This document shows, one piece after another, positions 34,606 through 43,099 of a stretch of 64,000 nt of DNA (the stretch's first letter is position 1; each line of letters opens with the position of its first letter). This stretch comes from Lichenicoccus sp964246745 (GTDB lineage Bacteria > Pseudomonadota > Alphaproteobacteria > Acetobacterales > Acetobacteraceae). The DNA is taken from NCBI GenBank assembly GCA_964246745.1, contig CAXTRK010000015.1, positions 11,786 through 75,785 of the forward strand, in the 5' to 3' direction. The translations under genes and the position numbers were made by a program. The notes beneath the pieces were generated by a model. That model saw nothing but the letters and a program-made list of their open reading frames with translations. It made no database searches and was not told the DNA's origin.

Positions 34606-35868
34606 TCAGACCTCCAGCATGGCGCGCCGCGCCAGCGGACGGACAAACAAGCGGGCCAGGTCGCCCGCCTGCTCGAAGCCATGGATCGGCGAGAACATCA
34701 GCTCGATCGACCACTTCGTGGTAAAGCCCTCCGCCTCCAGCGGATTAGCGAGACCCAGTCCGCAGACGACCAGATCGGGCCGCGCCGCGCGGCAGCGGTC
34801 GAGCTGGCGCTCGACATCCTGGCCTTCGCTGATCCGCACGTCGGGAGGCAGCAGCGCCAGTTCCTCGGCGAGATGCTGGCGGTGCAGATAGGGCGTGCCG
34901 ACCTCGATCAGGCGCATGCCCATCTCGCGCGAGAGAAAGCGCGCCAGCGGGATTTCGAGCTGGCTGTCCGGAAACAGGAACACGCTTTTGCCGGCGAGCG
35001 TCTCGCGCAGCCGCGCCACCGCCGTCTGCGCGCGTGCGAGCGCCGTCGCGGTCTCGGCGCGGAGCCTGGCCAGATCCGCGCCCATCGCATCGCACGCCGC
35101 CTGCAGCCAGAGCATGGTGCCCTCGGCGCCGATCGGAAACGGCGCCGCGATCAGTGTCGCGCCGCGTGCTTCCAGAGCGCGCGCGGTGTCCGCAAGGAAG
35201 GGCTGCGCCAGCAGCAGGCGCGTGCCGCGGCCGACCGCGGGCAGCTCGGCCGCGCGCCTGGGCGGCAGGAAGGCGACCGGGCCCAGGCCGACGCGCGCGA
35301 ACAGATCCGCCATCTGCGCCTCGCCCACCTCTGGCAGCGCGCCGGCGACGAGCAGCCCGGGCGCGTCGCTCTGCCGCATTTCCGGCACGAGGGCGGCAAG
35401 GCAGGCATCCTCGCCCTGCGTGAAGGTGGTCTCGATGCCGCTGCCGGAATAGGCGAGCACACGCACATCCGGCAGGAAACGTTGCGAAAGACGCTGCGCC
35501 GCGCGGCCGAGATCAAGCTTGATCACTTCCGAAGGGCAGGAGCCGACCAGGAACAGCAGCTTGATTTCCGGGCGGCGGCCAAGCAGCTTTTCCACCACCC
35601 GGTTCAGTTCCGCGTCCGCGTCGGCGCGGCCGGCAAGATCACGTTCCTCGATGATCGCGGTGGCGAAGCGCGGCTCGGCGAAGATCATGACGCCAGCCGC
35701 CGATTGCAGCAGATGCGCGCAGGTGCGAGAGCCCACCACCAGGAAGAACGCGTCCTGGATACGCCGGTGCAGCCAGACGATTCCGGTCAGGCCGCAGAAC
35801 ACCTCGCGCTGGCCGCGCTCACGCAGGACCTGGGGTGTCATCATCGGAGGTGTGGTGCCGCCGCTCAT
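34606..35868 (-). CDS. bchN: Light-independent protochlorophyllide reductase subunit N
   Basis: Cluster-binding partner of BchB. From ATG 35868, which overlaps the bchF stop (ATGA), the protein is 420 residues. Cluster cysteines sit in EVFCGLTGIVWLH, GSRTCAHLLQSA and VGSCPSEVIKLDL (about 25, 50 and 110), followed by RVLAYSGSGIETTFTQGED. The C-terminal FTTKWSIELMFSPIHGFEQA is typical. A longer upstream frame is antisense to bchF. Confidence 0.95.
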   Translation of the reverse strand: MSGGTTPPMMTPQVLRERGQREVFCGLTGIVWLHRRIQDAFFLVVGSRTCAHLLQSAAGVMIFAEPRFATAIIEERDLAGRADADAELNRVVEKLLGRRPEIKLLFLVGSCPSEVIKLDLGRAAQRLSQRFLPDVRVLAYSGSGIETTFTQGEDACLAALVPEMRQSDAPGLLVAGALPEVGEAQMADLFARVGLGPVAFLPPRRAAELPAVGRGTRLLLAQPFLADTARALEARGATLIAAPFPIGAEGTMLWLQAACDAMGADLARLRAETATALARAQTAVARLRETLAGKSVFLFPDSQLEIPLARFLSREMGMRLIEVGTPYLHRQHLAEELALLPPDVRISEGQDVERQLDRCRAARPDLVVCGLGLANPLEAEGFTTKWSIELMFSPIHGFEQAGDLARLFVRPLARRAMLEV

Positions 35869-36353
35869 GCCGTGAGCGCCATCTGGCCGAGCCGCGCCGC
35901 GCGCAGCTTGAGCACGAACTGGGTGGCGTTCAGCACGTAGCTCGCATAGGCGACCAAAGCGAGAATCAGCGTGTGCGCCGCACTCAGCCATCCCGTGAGC
36001 AAGGCCGCGACATAGGCGGTGTGCAGCGCCAGCACGACGAAGCTGACCGCGTCCTCCCAGAAGAACGCTGGCGCGAACAGGTAGCGCCCGAACACGTCCC
36101 GCTCCCACAGCGAGCCGGTGATCATGATGGTGTAGAGCACGCCGGTCTTGACCAGCACCGAGGCCGAGGCGGCGGCGACGCCGTGCCCGTCCAGCAACGC
36201 GCGCAGCACCAGGCACAGGCTGACCAGGAACACCGCGAACTGGATCGGCGCCAGCACCCCCTGCACCAGGGTCCAGCGCGAGGCGTCACGCCTGCGGCGC
36301 TGTTCCGGCGTGTAGAGCGTTCCGGCGTTGGTCTCTGATCCCGTCACGATCAC
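35865..36353 (-). CDS. bchF: 2-vinyl bacteriochlorophyllide hydratase
   Basis: Membrane enzyme hydrating the C3 vinyl group on the way to bacteriochlorophyllide. About 162 residues from GTG 36353; TTG at 36374 and GTG at 36347 are alternatives, and a GGGAG ribosome site sits between them. Visible are LYTPEQRRRRDASRW and four hydrophobic helices, including VLAPIQFAVFLVSLCLVL, SFVVLALHTAYVAALL and the end LVAYASYVLNATQFVLKLR. First gene of the minus-strand superoperon; its promoter region carries likely PpsR sites. Confidence 0.92.
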   Translation of the reverse strand: MIVTGSETNAGTLYTPEQRRRRDASRWTLVQGVLAPIQFAVFLVSLCLVLRALLDGHGVAAASASVLVKTGVLYTIMITGSLWERDVFGRYLFAPAFFWEDAVSFVVLALHTAYVAALLTGWLSAAHTLILALVAYASYVLNATQFVLKLRAARLGQMALTA

Positions 36354-36377
36354 GGCAGGCTCACTCCCGTTCAACGT

Positions 36378-36441
36378 GAGCCGACGCTAAGACCCTGCTC
36401 AACAAACTGTCAAGCTAGACTGACGTAACGGATGGTTGACA
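36378..36441. promoter_or_regulatory. Divergent bchF/aerR promoter region with likely PpsR/CrtJ sites
   Basis: TGTC-N10-GACG at 36408-36425 matches the PpsR/CrtJ consensus TGT-N12-ACA in all but the last base. Its left half TGTCAA (36408-36413), read on the minus strand, is TTGACA, followed 17 bp on by TTAGCG, a plausible sigma-70-like promoter for bchF. A second TTGACA at 36436-36441 forms an inverted repeat with it and, with TTTCAT 17 bp downstream (36459-36464), could drive aerR. Repressor sites overlapping -35 boxes are typical of PpsR-controlled promoters. Confidence 0.6.
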
Positions 36442-36488
36442 CTCGCTCGGGGAAACGTTTTCATCACCGCTGAGACAAGGAGCGCGCG

Positions 36489-37439
36489 ATGGCGGTCTCG
36501 ACGAGAAAGGCCGGGAGTTCCAGAAGCCCCGGCGCGGGCCGCGAGCAGACGATGGCGGCGATCGCCAGCGTTGTCGAGACGCAGGTCGTGCCGCGTCTGC
36601 TTGCCGCCCATCAGGTGCCGCAGCGCCGGGACGCAGCGCCGGCGCGGGGCGCAGCATCCTCCGCAAGTCTGGATGGCGCCTTCATCGCCGAGTTCGCGGC
36701 CGAATTGATCGCCTCGGACGAAGCCGCGGTGCAGGCTCGCGTCGCCCGCCTGCGCCAAGGAGGCCAACACCAGGAGGCCATGAGTGCCGAGTCGGTGTGT
36801 CTCGAAGCTCTTGCTCCCGCCGCGCGTCATCTCGGCGATCTCTGGGCTGCCGACCTTTGTTCCTTTATCGAAGTCACCACCGGTGCGGCATTGCTGCAGC
36901 GGCTGATGAACATGCTGCGTCCGGCCTTTACCGTCCGTGCGGTGTCCGGCATGCGAGTGCGCCGCGCCATGCTGGTGGCCGCACCCGGGGAGCAGCATCG
37001 CTTTGGCCTGTCCATGCTGGCCGAGTTCTTCCGCAAGGACGGCTGGCAGGTGGCGCTGCCGAATGCCGCGACGATCGCGCAGATCGTTGCCAGCGCCGCC
37101 GGCCGCCCGCTCGAACTGGTGGGGCTGTCCTGCGGCGGCGACCGTCACCTTGGCGCGCTTGCCGCCTGTATCGCGGCCCTACGCGCGAGCGCCGCCAATC
37201 CCGGCCTGATCATCATGGTTGGCGGCCCGATCTTCCTCGCGCGTCCGGAGCTGGTGCGGACGGTCGGCGCCGACGCCACCGCCGCCGATGCCGAGCAGGC
37301 GGTCAAGCGCGCCCGGGAACTGCTCAGTCAGCGCCGCGAGGCGACGGCAGGCGACGGCGCCGCGGTCTCTGTTCTGCGTCCCGCTCGAAAACGCATCCCG
37401 GCCGTGGCAGGCGGCCGGACCGCCATGCACGCCCGCTAG
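36489..37439 (+). CDS. aerR: AerR/PpaA-type cobalamin-binding regulator
   Basis: Antirepressor-type partner of PpsR that senses light through bound B12. The 316-residue protein lacks a DNA-binding domain; residues about 105-275 form a B12-binding fold, with the His motif PGEQHRFGLSMLAEFF (about 175-190), LVGLSCGGDRHLGALAA and IIMVGGPIFLARPELV. AAGGAG precedes the ATG. A DxHxxG-like context (here EQHRFG) supplies the cobalt-coordinating histidine. It lies directly ahead of ppsR, the usual arrangement. The C-terminal tail of about 40 residues is basic and variable. Confidence 0.9.
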   Translation: MAVSTRKAGSSRSPGAGREQTMAAIASVVETQVVPRLLAAHQVPQRRDAAPARGAASSASLDGAFIAEFAAELIASDEAAVQARVARLRQGGQHQEAMSAESVCLEALAPAARHLGDLWAADLCSFIEVTTGAALLQRLMNMLRPAFTVRAVSGMRVRRAMLVAAPGEQHRFGLSMLAEFFRKDGWQVALPNAATIAQIVASAAGRPLELVGLSCGGDRHLGALAACIAALRASAANPGLIIMVGGPIFLARPELVRTVGADATAADAEQAVKRARELLSQRREATAGDGAAVSVLRPARKRIPAVAGGRTAMHAR

Positions 37440-37443
37440 CGCA

Positions 37444-38955
37444 ATGGTCCCCCTGCACGCCTTCTCGCATTCCGCCGATCTGTTCAAGACGCTGGCGCCG
37501 ACGATGACGGCGCAGCTCATCGCCGCCGCCGCCGACATGGCGCTGATCATCGACCGCGCCGGCGTCGTCACCGACCTCGCCTTTCGCAATCCGCGCCTGC
37601 AGAAGGATTTGAAGAGTGTGAGTAGCTGGCTTGGACGTTCCTGGATCGACACGGTGACGCTGGAGAGCCGGCCCAAGGTCGAGGCGCTGCTTGACGAGGC
37701 CGCGCGGGCGCAGGGGCCGCATCTGCGCCATCTCAACCATCCCTCGGTCGAGGGCCTCGACGTCGCCATCCAGTATGCCGCCGTGGATATCGACGGGCAC
37801 GGCATGATCGCCGCCTTCGGCAACGATCTGCGTCCGCTCTCGATGCTGCAGCAGCGCCTGGTCGAGGCGCAGCAATCGCTCGAACGCGACTACACCAGCC
37901 TCAGGCAGACGCAGCAGCGCTATCGGCTGCTGTTCGATACCTCTGCCGATCCGCTGATCGTGCTGGATGCGGCGAGCCTGAAGGTGGTGGAGATCAACAC
38001 CGCGGCGCGCGAGATCGCAGGCCCGGTGAACACGCGGGCCTGGTCGTTCAGCGACATGTTCGAGCCCCAGGATCGCAGCGCCGTCGGACGGTTTCTCGCC
38101 ACCATGCGCATCTCCGGCCGCGCCGACGCCCTGAAGTTGCGTCTCGCCGGGCACACTCGCGATGGCGCCAAGGGCGGCATCCTGGAAGCGGCGCGCGAGA
38201 TGACGCTATCGGCGTCGCTGCTGCACGAGGATGACGGCGCGCTGCTGCTGGTGCGTCTGTCGCTCGCCGCCGCACCCGCCAACCTCAATGCCGCGACGCT
38301 CAACGGACGATTGCTGACCGCCCTTGAACAGGCGCCGGACGGCTTCGTGTTCACCGACGAGCACGGCACGGTGATGGCCGCCAACGCCGCCTTCCTCAAC
38401 ATGGCGCAGCTCGCCTCGCTCGACCAGGCGCGCGGACGCAAGCTCGCCGACTGGCTCGGCCGCGCCGGCATGGAAGTCGACATGGACGTGCTGATCGCCA
38501 ACCTGCGCAGCCGCGGCTCGGTGCGTCTCTACAGCACGGAGCTGCGCGGCCAGTACGGATTCGAGACCACCGTCGAAATCTCCGCCGTCACGGTGCGCGG
38601 CTCGGAGCCTGCCGCGTTCGGGTTTGCCATACGCGATGTGGCACGACGGATCGCGGCCAACGACCAGCAACAGACGCCTGACCTGGGCCGCTCGCCGGAG
38701 CAGCTTGTCGAGCTGATCGGACGCGTCTCGCTGAAGGACCTGGTGCGCGACGCCACCGACGTCATCGAGCGGCTCTGCATCGAGGCGGCGCTGAAGCTGT
38801 CCGGCGACAATCGCGCCTCCGCCGCCGAGATGCTCGGCCTGAGTCGGCAGAGCCTCTATGTCAAACTGCGACGCTACGGGCTTGGCGATCTCGACGACGC
38901 AGCAGGCGAGGATGTGGGCGCCAACGAGGGCGCGGCCAGCGAGGGCGCGACATGA
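37444..38955 (+). CDS. ppsR: PpsR/CrtJ photosynthesis repressor
   Basis: Redox-responsive repressor of bch, crt and puc genes. The 503-residue protein has an N-terminal PAS domain, a Q-linker-like helix (LVEAQQSLERDY), two further PAS domains (about 155-270 and 280-400) and a Fis-type helix-turn-helix ASAAEMLGLSRQSLYVKLRRYGL at the C terminus (given in two parts: ASAAEMLGLSRQSLY and VKLRRYGL). One cysteine only is present, residue 445 in ERLCIEAALKL, equivalent to the conserved HTH-adjacent cysteine; the second cysteine of Rhodobacter homologues is absent. ATGA overlap with bchG. Confidence 0.94.
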   Translation: MVPLHAFSHSADLFKTLAPTMTAQLIAAAADMALIIDRAGVVTDLAFRNPRLQKDLKSVSSWLGRSWIDTVTLESRPKVEALLDEAARAQGPHLRHLNHPSVEGLDVAIQYAAVDIDGHGMIAAFGNDLRPLSMLQQRLVEAQQSLERDYTSLRQTQQRYRLLFDTSADPLIVLDAASLKVVEINTAAREIAGPVNTRAWSFSDMFEPQDRSAVGRFLATMRISGRADALKLRLAGHTRDGAKGGILEAAREMTLSASLLHEDDGALLLVRLSLAAAPANLNAATLNGRLLTALEQAPDGFVFTDEHGTVMAANAAFLNMAQLASLDQARGRKLADWLGRAGMEVDMDVLIANLRSRGSVRLYSTELRGQYGFETTVEISAVTVRGSEPAAFGFAIRDVARRIAANDQQQTPDLGRSPEQLVELIGRVSLKDLVRDATDVIERLCIEAALKLSGDNRASAAEMLGLSRQSLYVKLRRYGLGDLDDAAGEDVGANEGAASEGAT

Positions 38956-39842
38956 CCACGCTTGCGGCGCCTGGCCGGGCACAGCCCCGCCTTGCCGACC
39001 TGCTGGCCCTGCTCAAGCCGATTACCTGGTTCGCGCCGATGTGGGCATTCGGCTGCGGGTTGATCTGTTCGGACCGCTCGATCGCCGCTCATCCCGCCAC
39101 CGCGATCATGGGCATTCTGCTGGCCGGGCCGCTGCTCTGCGGCACCAGTCAGGCGGTGAACGACTGGTTCGACCGTCATGTCGACGCGATCAATGAGCCC
39201 GGTCGGCCGATTCCCTCTGGACGCGTGCCGGGATATTGGGGCCTGGGACTCGCCATCGGCTGGAGTCTGCTGTCGCTCATTGTGGCGCTGCTGCTCGGTC
39301 CCTGGGTGTCGGTCGCGGCCACGCTCGGGCTGGTGCTGGCCTGGATCTACAGCGCGCCGCCGCTGCGGCTGAAATGCAACGGCTGGCTCGGCAATCTCGC
39401 GGTCGGCCTTTGCTACGAGGGGCTGCCCTGGTTCGCCGGGGCGGCGGTGCTGCAATCGACCATGCCCGATCCGCGCATCATCGACGCGGCTGTGCTCTAC
39501 AGCCTTGGCGCGCACGGCATCATGACTCTGAACGACTTCAAATCCATCGAAGGAGATAGGCAGATGGGCATTGCTTCCCTGCCGGCGCGGCTCGGTGCGC
39601 AAGGTGCCTGCCGGGTCGCCTGCCTGGTCATGGCGCTGCCGCAACTCGTCGTCATGGCGCTGCTCTGGCGCTGGAGCCTGCCGCTTTATGCCGCCTGCGT
39701 CGGAGCGCTGCTTGCGGCGCAACTCGTGCTGATGGTCCGCCTGCTCGCGTCGCCCCGCGAACGCGCACCCTGGTACAACGCCACCGGCACCAGCCTCTAT
39801 GTGCTCGGCATGCTGGCGGTCGCCTTCGGGTTGCGGCCATGA
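38952..39842 (+). CDS. bchG: Bacteriochlorophyll synthase (esterifying prenyltransferase)
   Basis: UbiA-superfamily membrane enzyme joining geranylgeranyl or phytyl diphosphate to bacteriochlorophyllide. 296 residues with about eight helices; aspartate-rich motifs NDWFDRHVDAINEPGRP (about 73) and LNDFKSIEGDRQMG (about 195). The ATG overlaps the ppsR stop and the end overlaps the bchP start by 4 bp. ppsR-bchG-bchP order is common in alphaproteobacterial clusters. Confidence 0.95.
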   Translation: MTTLAAPGRAQPRLADLLALLKPITWFAPMWAFGCGLICSDRSIAAHPATAIMGILLAGPLLCGTSQAVNDWFDRHVDAINEPGRPIPSGRVPGYWGLGLAIGWSLLSLIVALLLGPWVSVAATLGLVLAWIYSAPPLRLKCNGWLGNLAVGLCYEGLPWFAGAAVLQSTMPDPRIIDAAVLYSLGAHGIMTLNDFKSIEGDRQMGIASLPARLGAQGACRVACLVMALPQLVVMALLWRWSLPLYAACVGALLAAQLVLMVRLLASPRERAPWYNATGTSLYVLGMLAVAFGLRP

Positions 39843-41026
39843 GCGTCGCCACGATGCGTGCGGACTACGACGTCGTCGTCATCGGCGGCGGCCCGGCGGG
39901 CGCCACCGCCGCGCGCAACCTCGCCCTGGCGGGACGATCGGTGCTGCTGCTTGAACGCGGCGGCCGCATCAAGCCCTGCGGCGGCGCCATTCCGCCGCGC
40001 CTGATCTCGGACTTTTCGATCCCGGAGCATTTGCTGGTGGCGCGCGCGCGCAGCGCCCGCATTGTCTCGCCGTCCGACCGTATCGCCGACATGCCGATCG
40101 ATGGCGGCTTTGTCGGCATGGTCGACCGGGAGCATTTCGACGAATGGCTGCGCGCCCGCGCGGAGGAAGCGGGGGCCGCGCGTCTGTGCGGCCGCTTCGA
40201 GCAGATCGGACGCGATGCGGATGGCGCCGCCCTCGTGCAAGGCGTGGCCGCTGGCGCGCCGTTCAGCGTGCGCGCGCGCTGCGTCGTCGGCGCCGATGGC
40301 GCCCGCTCGCTGGTGGCCAAGCAGACGATTCCGCGGGCGGACCGCATGCGCTACGTGTTTGCCTATCACGAGATCGTCCGCTCCCCGACGCGCACGGATT
40401 TCGACCCGTCGCGCTGTGACGTTTACTATCGCGGCGCGCTGTCGCCCGACTTCTACGGCTGGGTGTTTCCGCATGGCGACGTCACCAGCGTCGGACTTGG
40501 CAGCGCGCACAAGGGGTTTTCGCTGCGGCGGGCGACTGGCGCGCTGCGCGAGGCGGCAGGGCTCACCGACGCGCAGACGGTCCGCAGGGAGGGTGCGCCG
40601 ATCCCGATGAAGCCGCTGAAGCGTTGGGACAACGGACGCGACGTCGTGCTCGCGGGCGATGCCGCCGGCGTGGTGGCGCCCGCTTCCGGCGAAGGCCTCT
40701 ACTACGCGATGACCGGCGGCGCGCTGGCCGCCGAGGCGGCGGACGCGTTCTGCGCCACCGGCGACGCGCGCGCGCTGCGCCTCGCGCGACGCCGCTTCAT
40801 GCGCGCGCACGGCCAGGTGTTCATGATGCTCGGCATGATGCAGCGCTTCTGGTACCTGAATGACGCGAGACGCGAGCGGTTCGTCTCGATCTGCCGCGAT
40901 GCCGACGTGCAGCAACTGACCTGGGCCGCCTACATGACCAAGGAGCTGGTCCGTGCCAAGCCGGCGGCGCATCTGCGTATCTTCGCCAAGAACATCCTGC
41001 ATCTGACCGGATTGGCCACGACATGA
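39839..41026 (+). CDS. bchP: Geranylgeranyl reductase
   Basis: Flavoprotein reducing the geranylgeranyl tail of bacteriochlorophyll to phytyl. 395 residues; FAD motif DVVVIGGGPAGATAARNLAL (about 10-29), KPCGGAIPPRL, VVGADGARSLVAKQ and LAGDAAGVVAPASGEGLYYA are all in place. It starts by ATGA overlap with bchG and its end overlaps tspO (ATGA). No unusual change seen. Confidence 0.95.
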   Translation: MSVATMRADYDVVVIGGGPAGATAARNLALAGRSVLLLERGGRIKPCGGAIPPRLISDFSIPEHLLVARARSARIVSPSDRIADMPIDGGFVGMVDREHFDEWLRARAEEAGAARLCGRFEQIGRDADGAALVQGVAAGAPFSVRARCVVGADGARSLVAKQTIPRADRMRYVFAYHEIVRSPTRTDFDPSRCDVYYRGALSPDFYGWVFPHGDVTSVGLGSAHKGFSLRRATGALREAAGLTDAQTVRREGAPIPMKPLKRWDNGRDVVLAGDAAGVVAPASGEGLYYAMTGGALAAEAADAFCATGDARALRLARRRFMRAHGQVFMMLGMMQRFWYLNDARRERFVSICRDADVQQLTWAAYMTKELVRAKPAAHLRIFAKNILHLTGLATT

Positions 41027-41496
41027 GAAAGCCGGTGATCGTGGCGATAGCGGCCACCGTCGGCGTGCTCGGGACCGGCGGCGCGCTGACCAAGGTCGGA
41101 CCCTGGTACTACGGTCTGGCCAAGCCAAGCTGGCAGCCGCCGAGCTGGCTGTTCGGACCGGCGTGGACGCTGATCGGCGGCGCCACCGCCTGGTCCGCGG
41201 TGCTCGGCTGGGAGGCCTCCCGCAGCCGCTCCGAGCGCGGCACGCTGATCGGCCTGTTTGCCGTGAACGGCGTGCTGAACGTGGCCTGGAGCCTGCTGTT
41301 CTTCAACCGCCGTCGGCCGGACCTGGCGCTTGCCGAGGTGGTGCCGCTCTGGCTGTCGGTCGCTGCATTGCTGCTCGCGATGACGCGCCTCTCGCGTGGC
41401 GCGGCGTGGCTGATGGCGCCCTACCTCGGCTGGGTGGGCTTCGCCGCCTATCTCAATCTCGCGATCGTCCGCCTCAATCCACAGCACGCGTCCTGA
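41023..41496 (+). CDS. tspO: TspO/MBR family membrane sensor
   Basis: Outer-membrane-type porphyrin-binding protein known in Rhodobacter to tune photosynthesis-gene expression and to bind or pass tetrapyrroles. 157 residues, five hydrophobic helices, with the family block YYGLAKPSWQPPSWLFGPAWT (about 27-47) and NGVLNVAWSLLFFNRRRPD. Co-transcribed after bchP (4-bp overlap); hemC starts 12 bp later. Confidence 0.93.
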   Translation: MRKPVIVAIAATVGVLGTGGALTKVGPWYYGLAKPSWQPPSWLFGPAWTLIGGATAWSAVLGWEASRSRSERGTLIGLFAVNGVLNVAWSLLFFNRRRPDLALAEVVPLWLSVAALLLAMTRLSRGAAWLMAPYLGWVGFAAYLNLAIVRLNPQHAS

Positions 41497-41508
41497 TCAG
41501 GAGAGCTC

Positions 41509-42540
41509 ATGAGCCAGCACGCCCCGGAAGCAGCCATCGCTGACAAGGTCAGTGTCGCTCTCGAACAGCTTGTCTCGGTGCCACGCCACCGTCCCTCGCT
41601 GCCGTTGCGGGTGGGCACGCGCGGCTCGCCTCTGGCGCTGACCCAGACGCGCAACTTCCTCGGACTGATCGCCCGTCTCTGCCCACGTCTGAACGAGATG
41701 GACGTGTTTCGCGAACACGTGATCCGCACCACCGGCGACGCCGTGCAGGACCGGCCGCTTGCCGATCTCGGCGGCAAGGGCCTGTTCGCCAAGGAGATAC
41801 ACGAGGCGCTCGCGGATCGTCGGATTGATCTTGCCGTGCACAGCCTGAAGGACCTGGAGACGGAGTTGCCCGACGGCATCGTGCTCGCCTGCACGCTCGC
41901 GCGCGAGGATCCACGCGATGCGCTGATCTTGAGCGACGAGTGCGCGGAGCCGGGCGCGCGCGATCCCTATGCCGGCCTGAAATCTGGCGCTCTGATCGGC
42001 ACCGCCTCGGTGCGCCGCCAGGCGCAATTGCTGCACGCTCGACCGGATCTGCGCTGCGAAGTGCTGCGCGGCAACGTGCAATCCAGGCTCGACAAAATCC
42101 GCCATGGCGTCTGCGATGCGAGCCTGCTTGCCCTCGCCGGGCTGCGCCGGCTCGGCCTTGAACACGAGGCGTCGGTGGTCCTGGAGCCGTCGGTCATGGT
42201 GCCAGCGGGGTGTCAGGGAGTCGTCGGGATCACGGTGCGCGCGGAATCGACCGAGCTGCGCACATTGCTCAGGACGATCGAGGATGAGTCGTCACGGGTC
42301 ACCGCGATGGCCGAGCGCGCATTGTTGCGCACGCTCGACGGCTCCTGCCGCTCGCCGATCGGTGCCTACGGCGAAATGCTGCCAGGCGGCGGCCTGCGTC
42401 TGAATGGTCTGATCGCGCGCGTCGACGGATCGTTCCTGTTGCGCCGCAGCGTGCAGGGAGATGCGGCCGACGCCACGCGCCTCGGCGTGGAGCTTGGCCG
42501 CTCGTTGCGCGCGGACAGTCCGGACGATATTTTCGCCTGA
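41509..42540 (+). CDS. hemC: Hydroxymethylbilane synthase (porphobilinogen deaminase)
   Basis: Polymerises four porphobilinogens into hydroxymethylbilane. 343 residues, about 30 longer than usual because of an N-terminal extension before LRVGTRGSPLALTQT. Core motifs: DVQ-like DAVQDRPLADLGGKGLF, AVHSLKDLETELP, IGTASVRRQAQLL, VLRGNVQSRLDK and the cofactor cysteine in DGSCRSPIGAYGEML. AGGAGAG precedes the ATG. It ends the aerR-ppsR-bchG-bchP-tspO run, joining tetrapyrrole supply to the photosynthesis genes. Whether a second hemC exists elsewhere cannot be seen. Confidence 0.92.
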   Translation: MSQHAPEAAIADKVSVALEQLVSVPRHRPSLPLRVGTRGSPLALTQTRNFLGLIARLCPRLNEMDVFREHVIRTTGDAVQDRPLADLGGKGLFAKEIHEALADRRIDLAVHSLKDLETELPDGIVLACTLAREDPRDALILSDECAEPGARDPYAGLKSGALIGTASVRRQAQLLHARPDLRCEVLRGNVQSRLDKIRHGVCDASLLALAGLRRLGLEHEASVVLEPSVMVPAGCQGVVGITVRAESTELRTLLRTIEDESSRVTAMAERALLRTLDGSCRSPIGAYGEMLPGGGLRLNGLIARVDGSFLLRRSVQGDAADATRLGVELGRSLRADSPDDIFA

Positions 42541-42565
42541 GCGCCCCTCAGTGCCCGATTGCCCC

Positions 42566-42871
42566 TCAATGACAGCCGAAGCGCATGGTCGAGAGGCTCT
42601 CGATCACCGCGGCCAGCCGCTCCTGTTCGAAAGGCAGGCTCGCCGTCTCGCATGACAGCCGGCTCTGCACGTCGCTTAACACCTCGACGGCGCGCAGCAT
42701 TTCCGGATCGATGTCGGTACAACCGGTTTCAGGCAGCAGGAAAAGCAGCAGCAACGTATGGGTGTCAATCCGTTCCGGATCGAGTGCGTCGTGCAGGTCG
42801 TCGCACTCGGGCAGGGTGCGATGCCGGGTGGACACAGATGGATCGAGAGGCAAGTTCTTGCGCGCGAGCAT
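42566..42871 (-). CDS. Small uncharacterised protein, 101 residues
   Basis: A minus-strand frame with GGAG seven bases before the ATG at 42871. It converges with hemC. The protein has six-odd cysteines (PECDDL, TGCTDI, LSCETA, FGCH) and a short hydrophobic LLLLFLLPE, then mostly helical sequence. No family recognised. The ribosome site and an ordinary composition favour a real gene; the lack of homology in memory keeps confidence moderate. Confidence 0.5.
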   Translation of the reverse strand: MLARKNLPLDPSVSTRHRTLPECDDLHDALDPERIDTHTLLLLFLLPETGCTDIDPEMLRAVEVLSDVQSRLSCETASLPFEQERLAAVIESLSTMRFGCH

Positions 42872-43099
42872 GTCATCACTCCGTCGAAGATGGTCGCAAT
42901 GCGTCGACAGTGCTCAAATCCGGGACCGATGAAGCTGCCCCACGGCGTTTATGAGATTGTTGTAACGAAGCTTCGCGTGCTGATCGATGGATAGGTCAGT
43001 CGATCCATCAAGCTTATGATCACATTGCCGGCATCAATCCTTGTTTCGCGGTATTGCCGCATTGCACAACGACATTGCCGAAGCTTTTGACTTTTTATG

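Noticed and set aside
42970..43020. GATGGAT...ATCCATC inverted repeat before the RutA-like gene's 3' side as a terminator
   Set aside because: Only 7 bp with a 10-base loop and no T-run; too weak to call.
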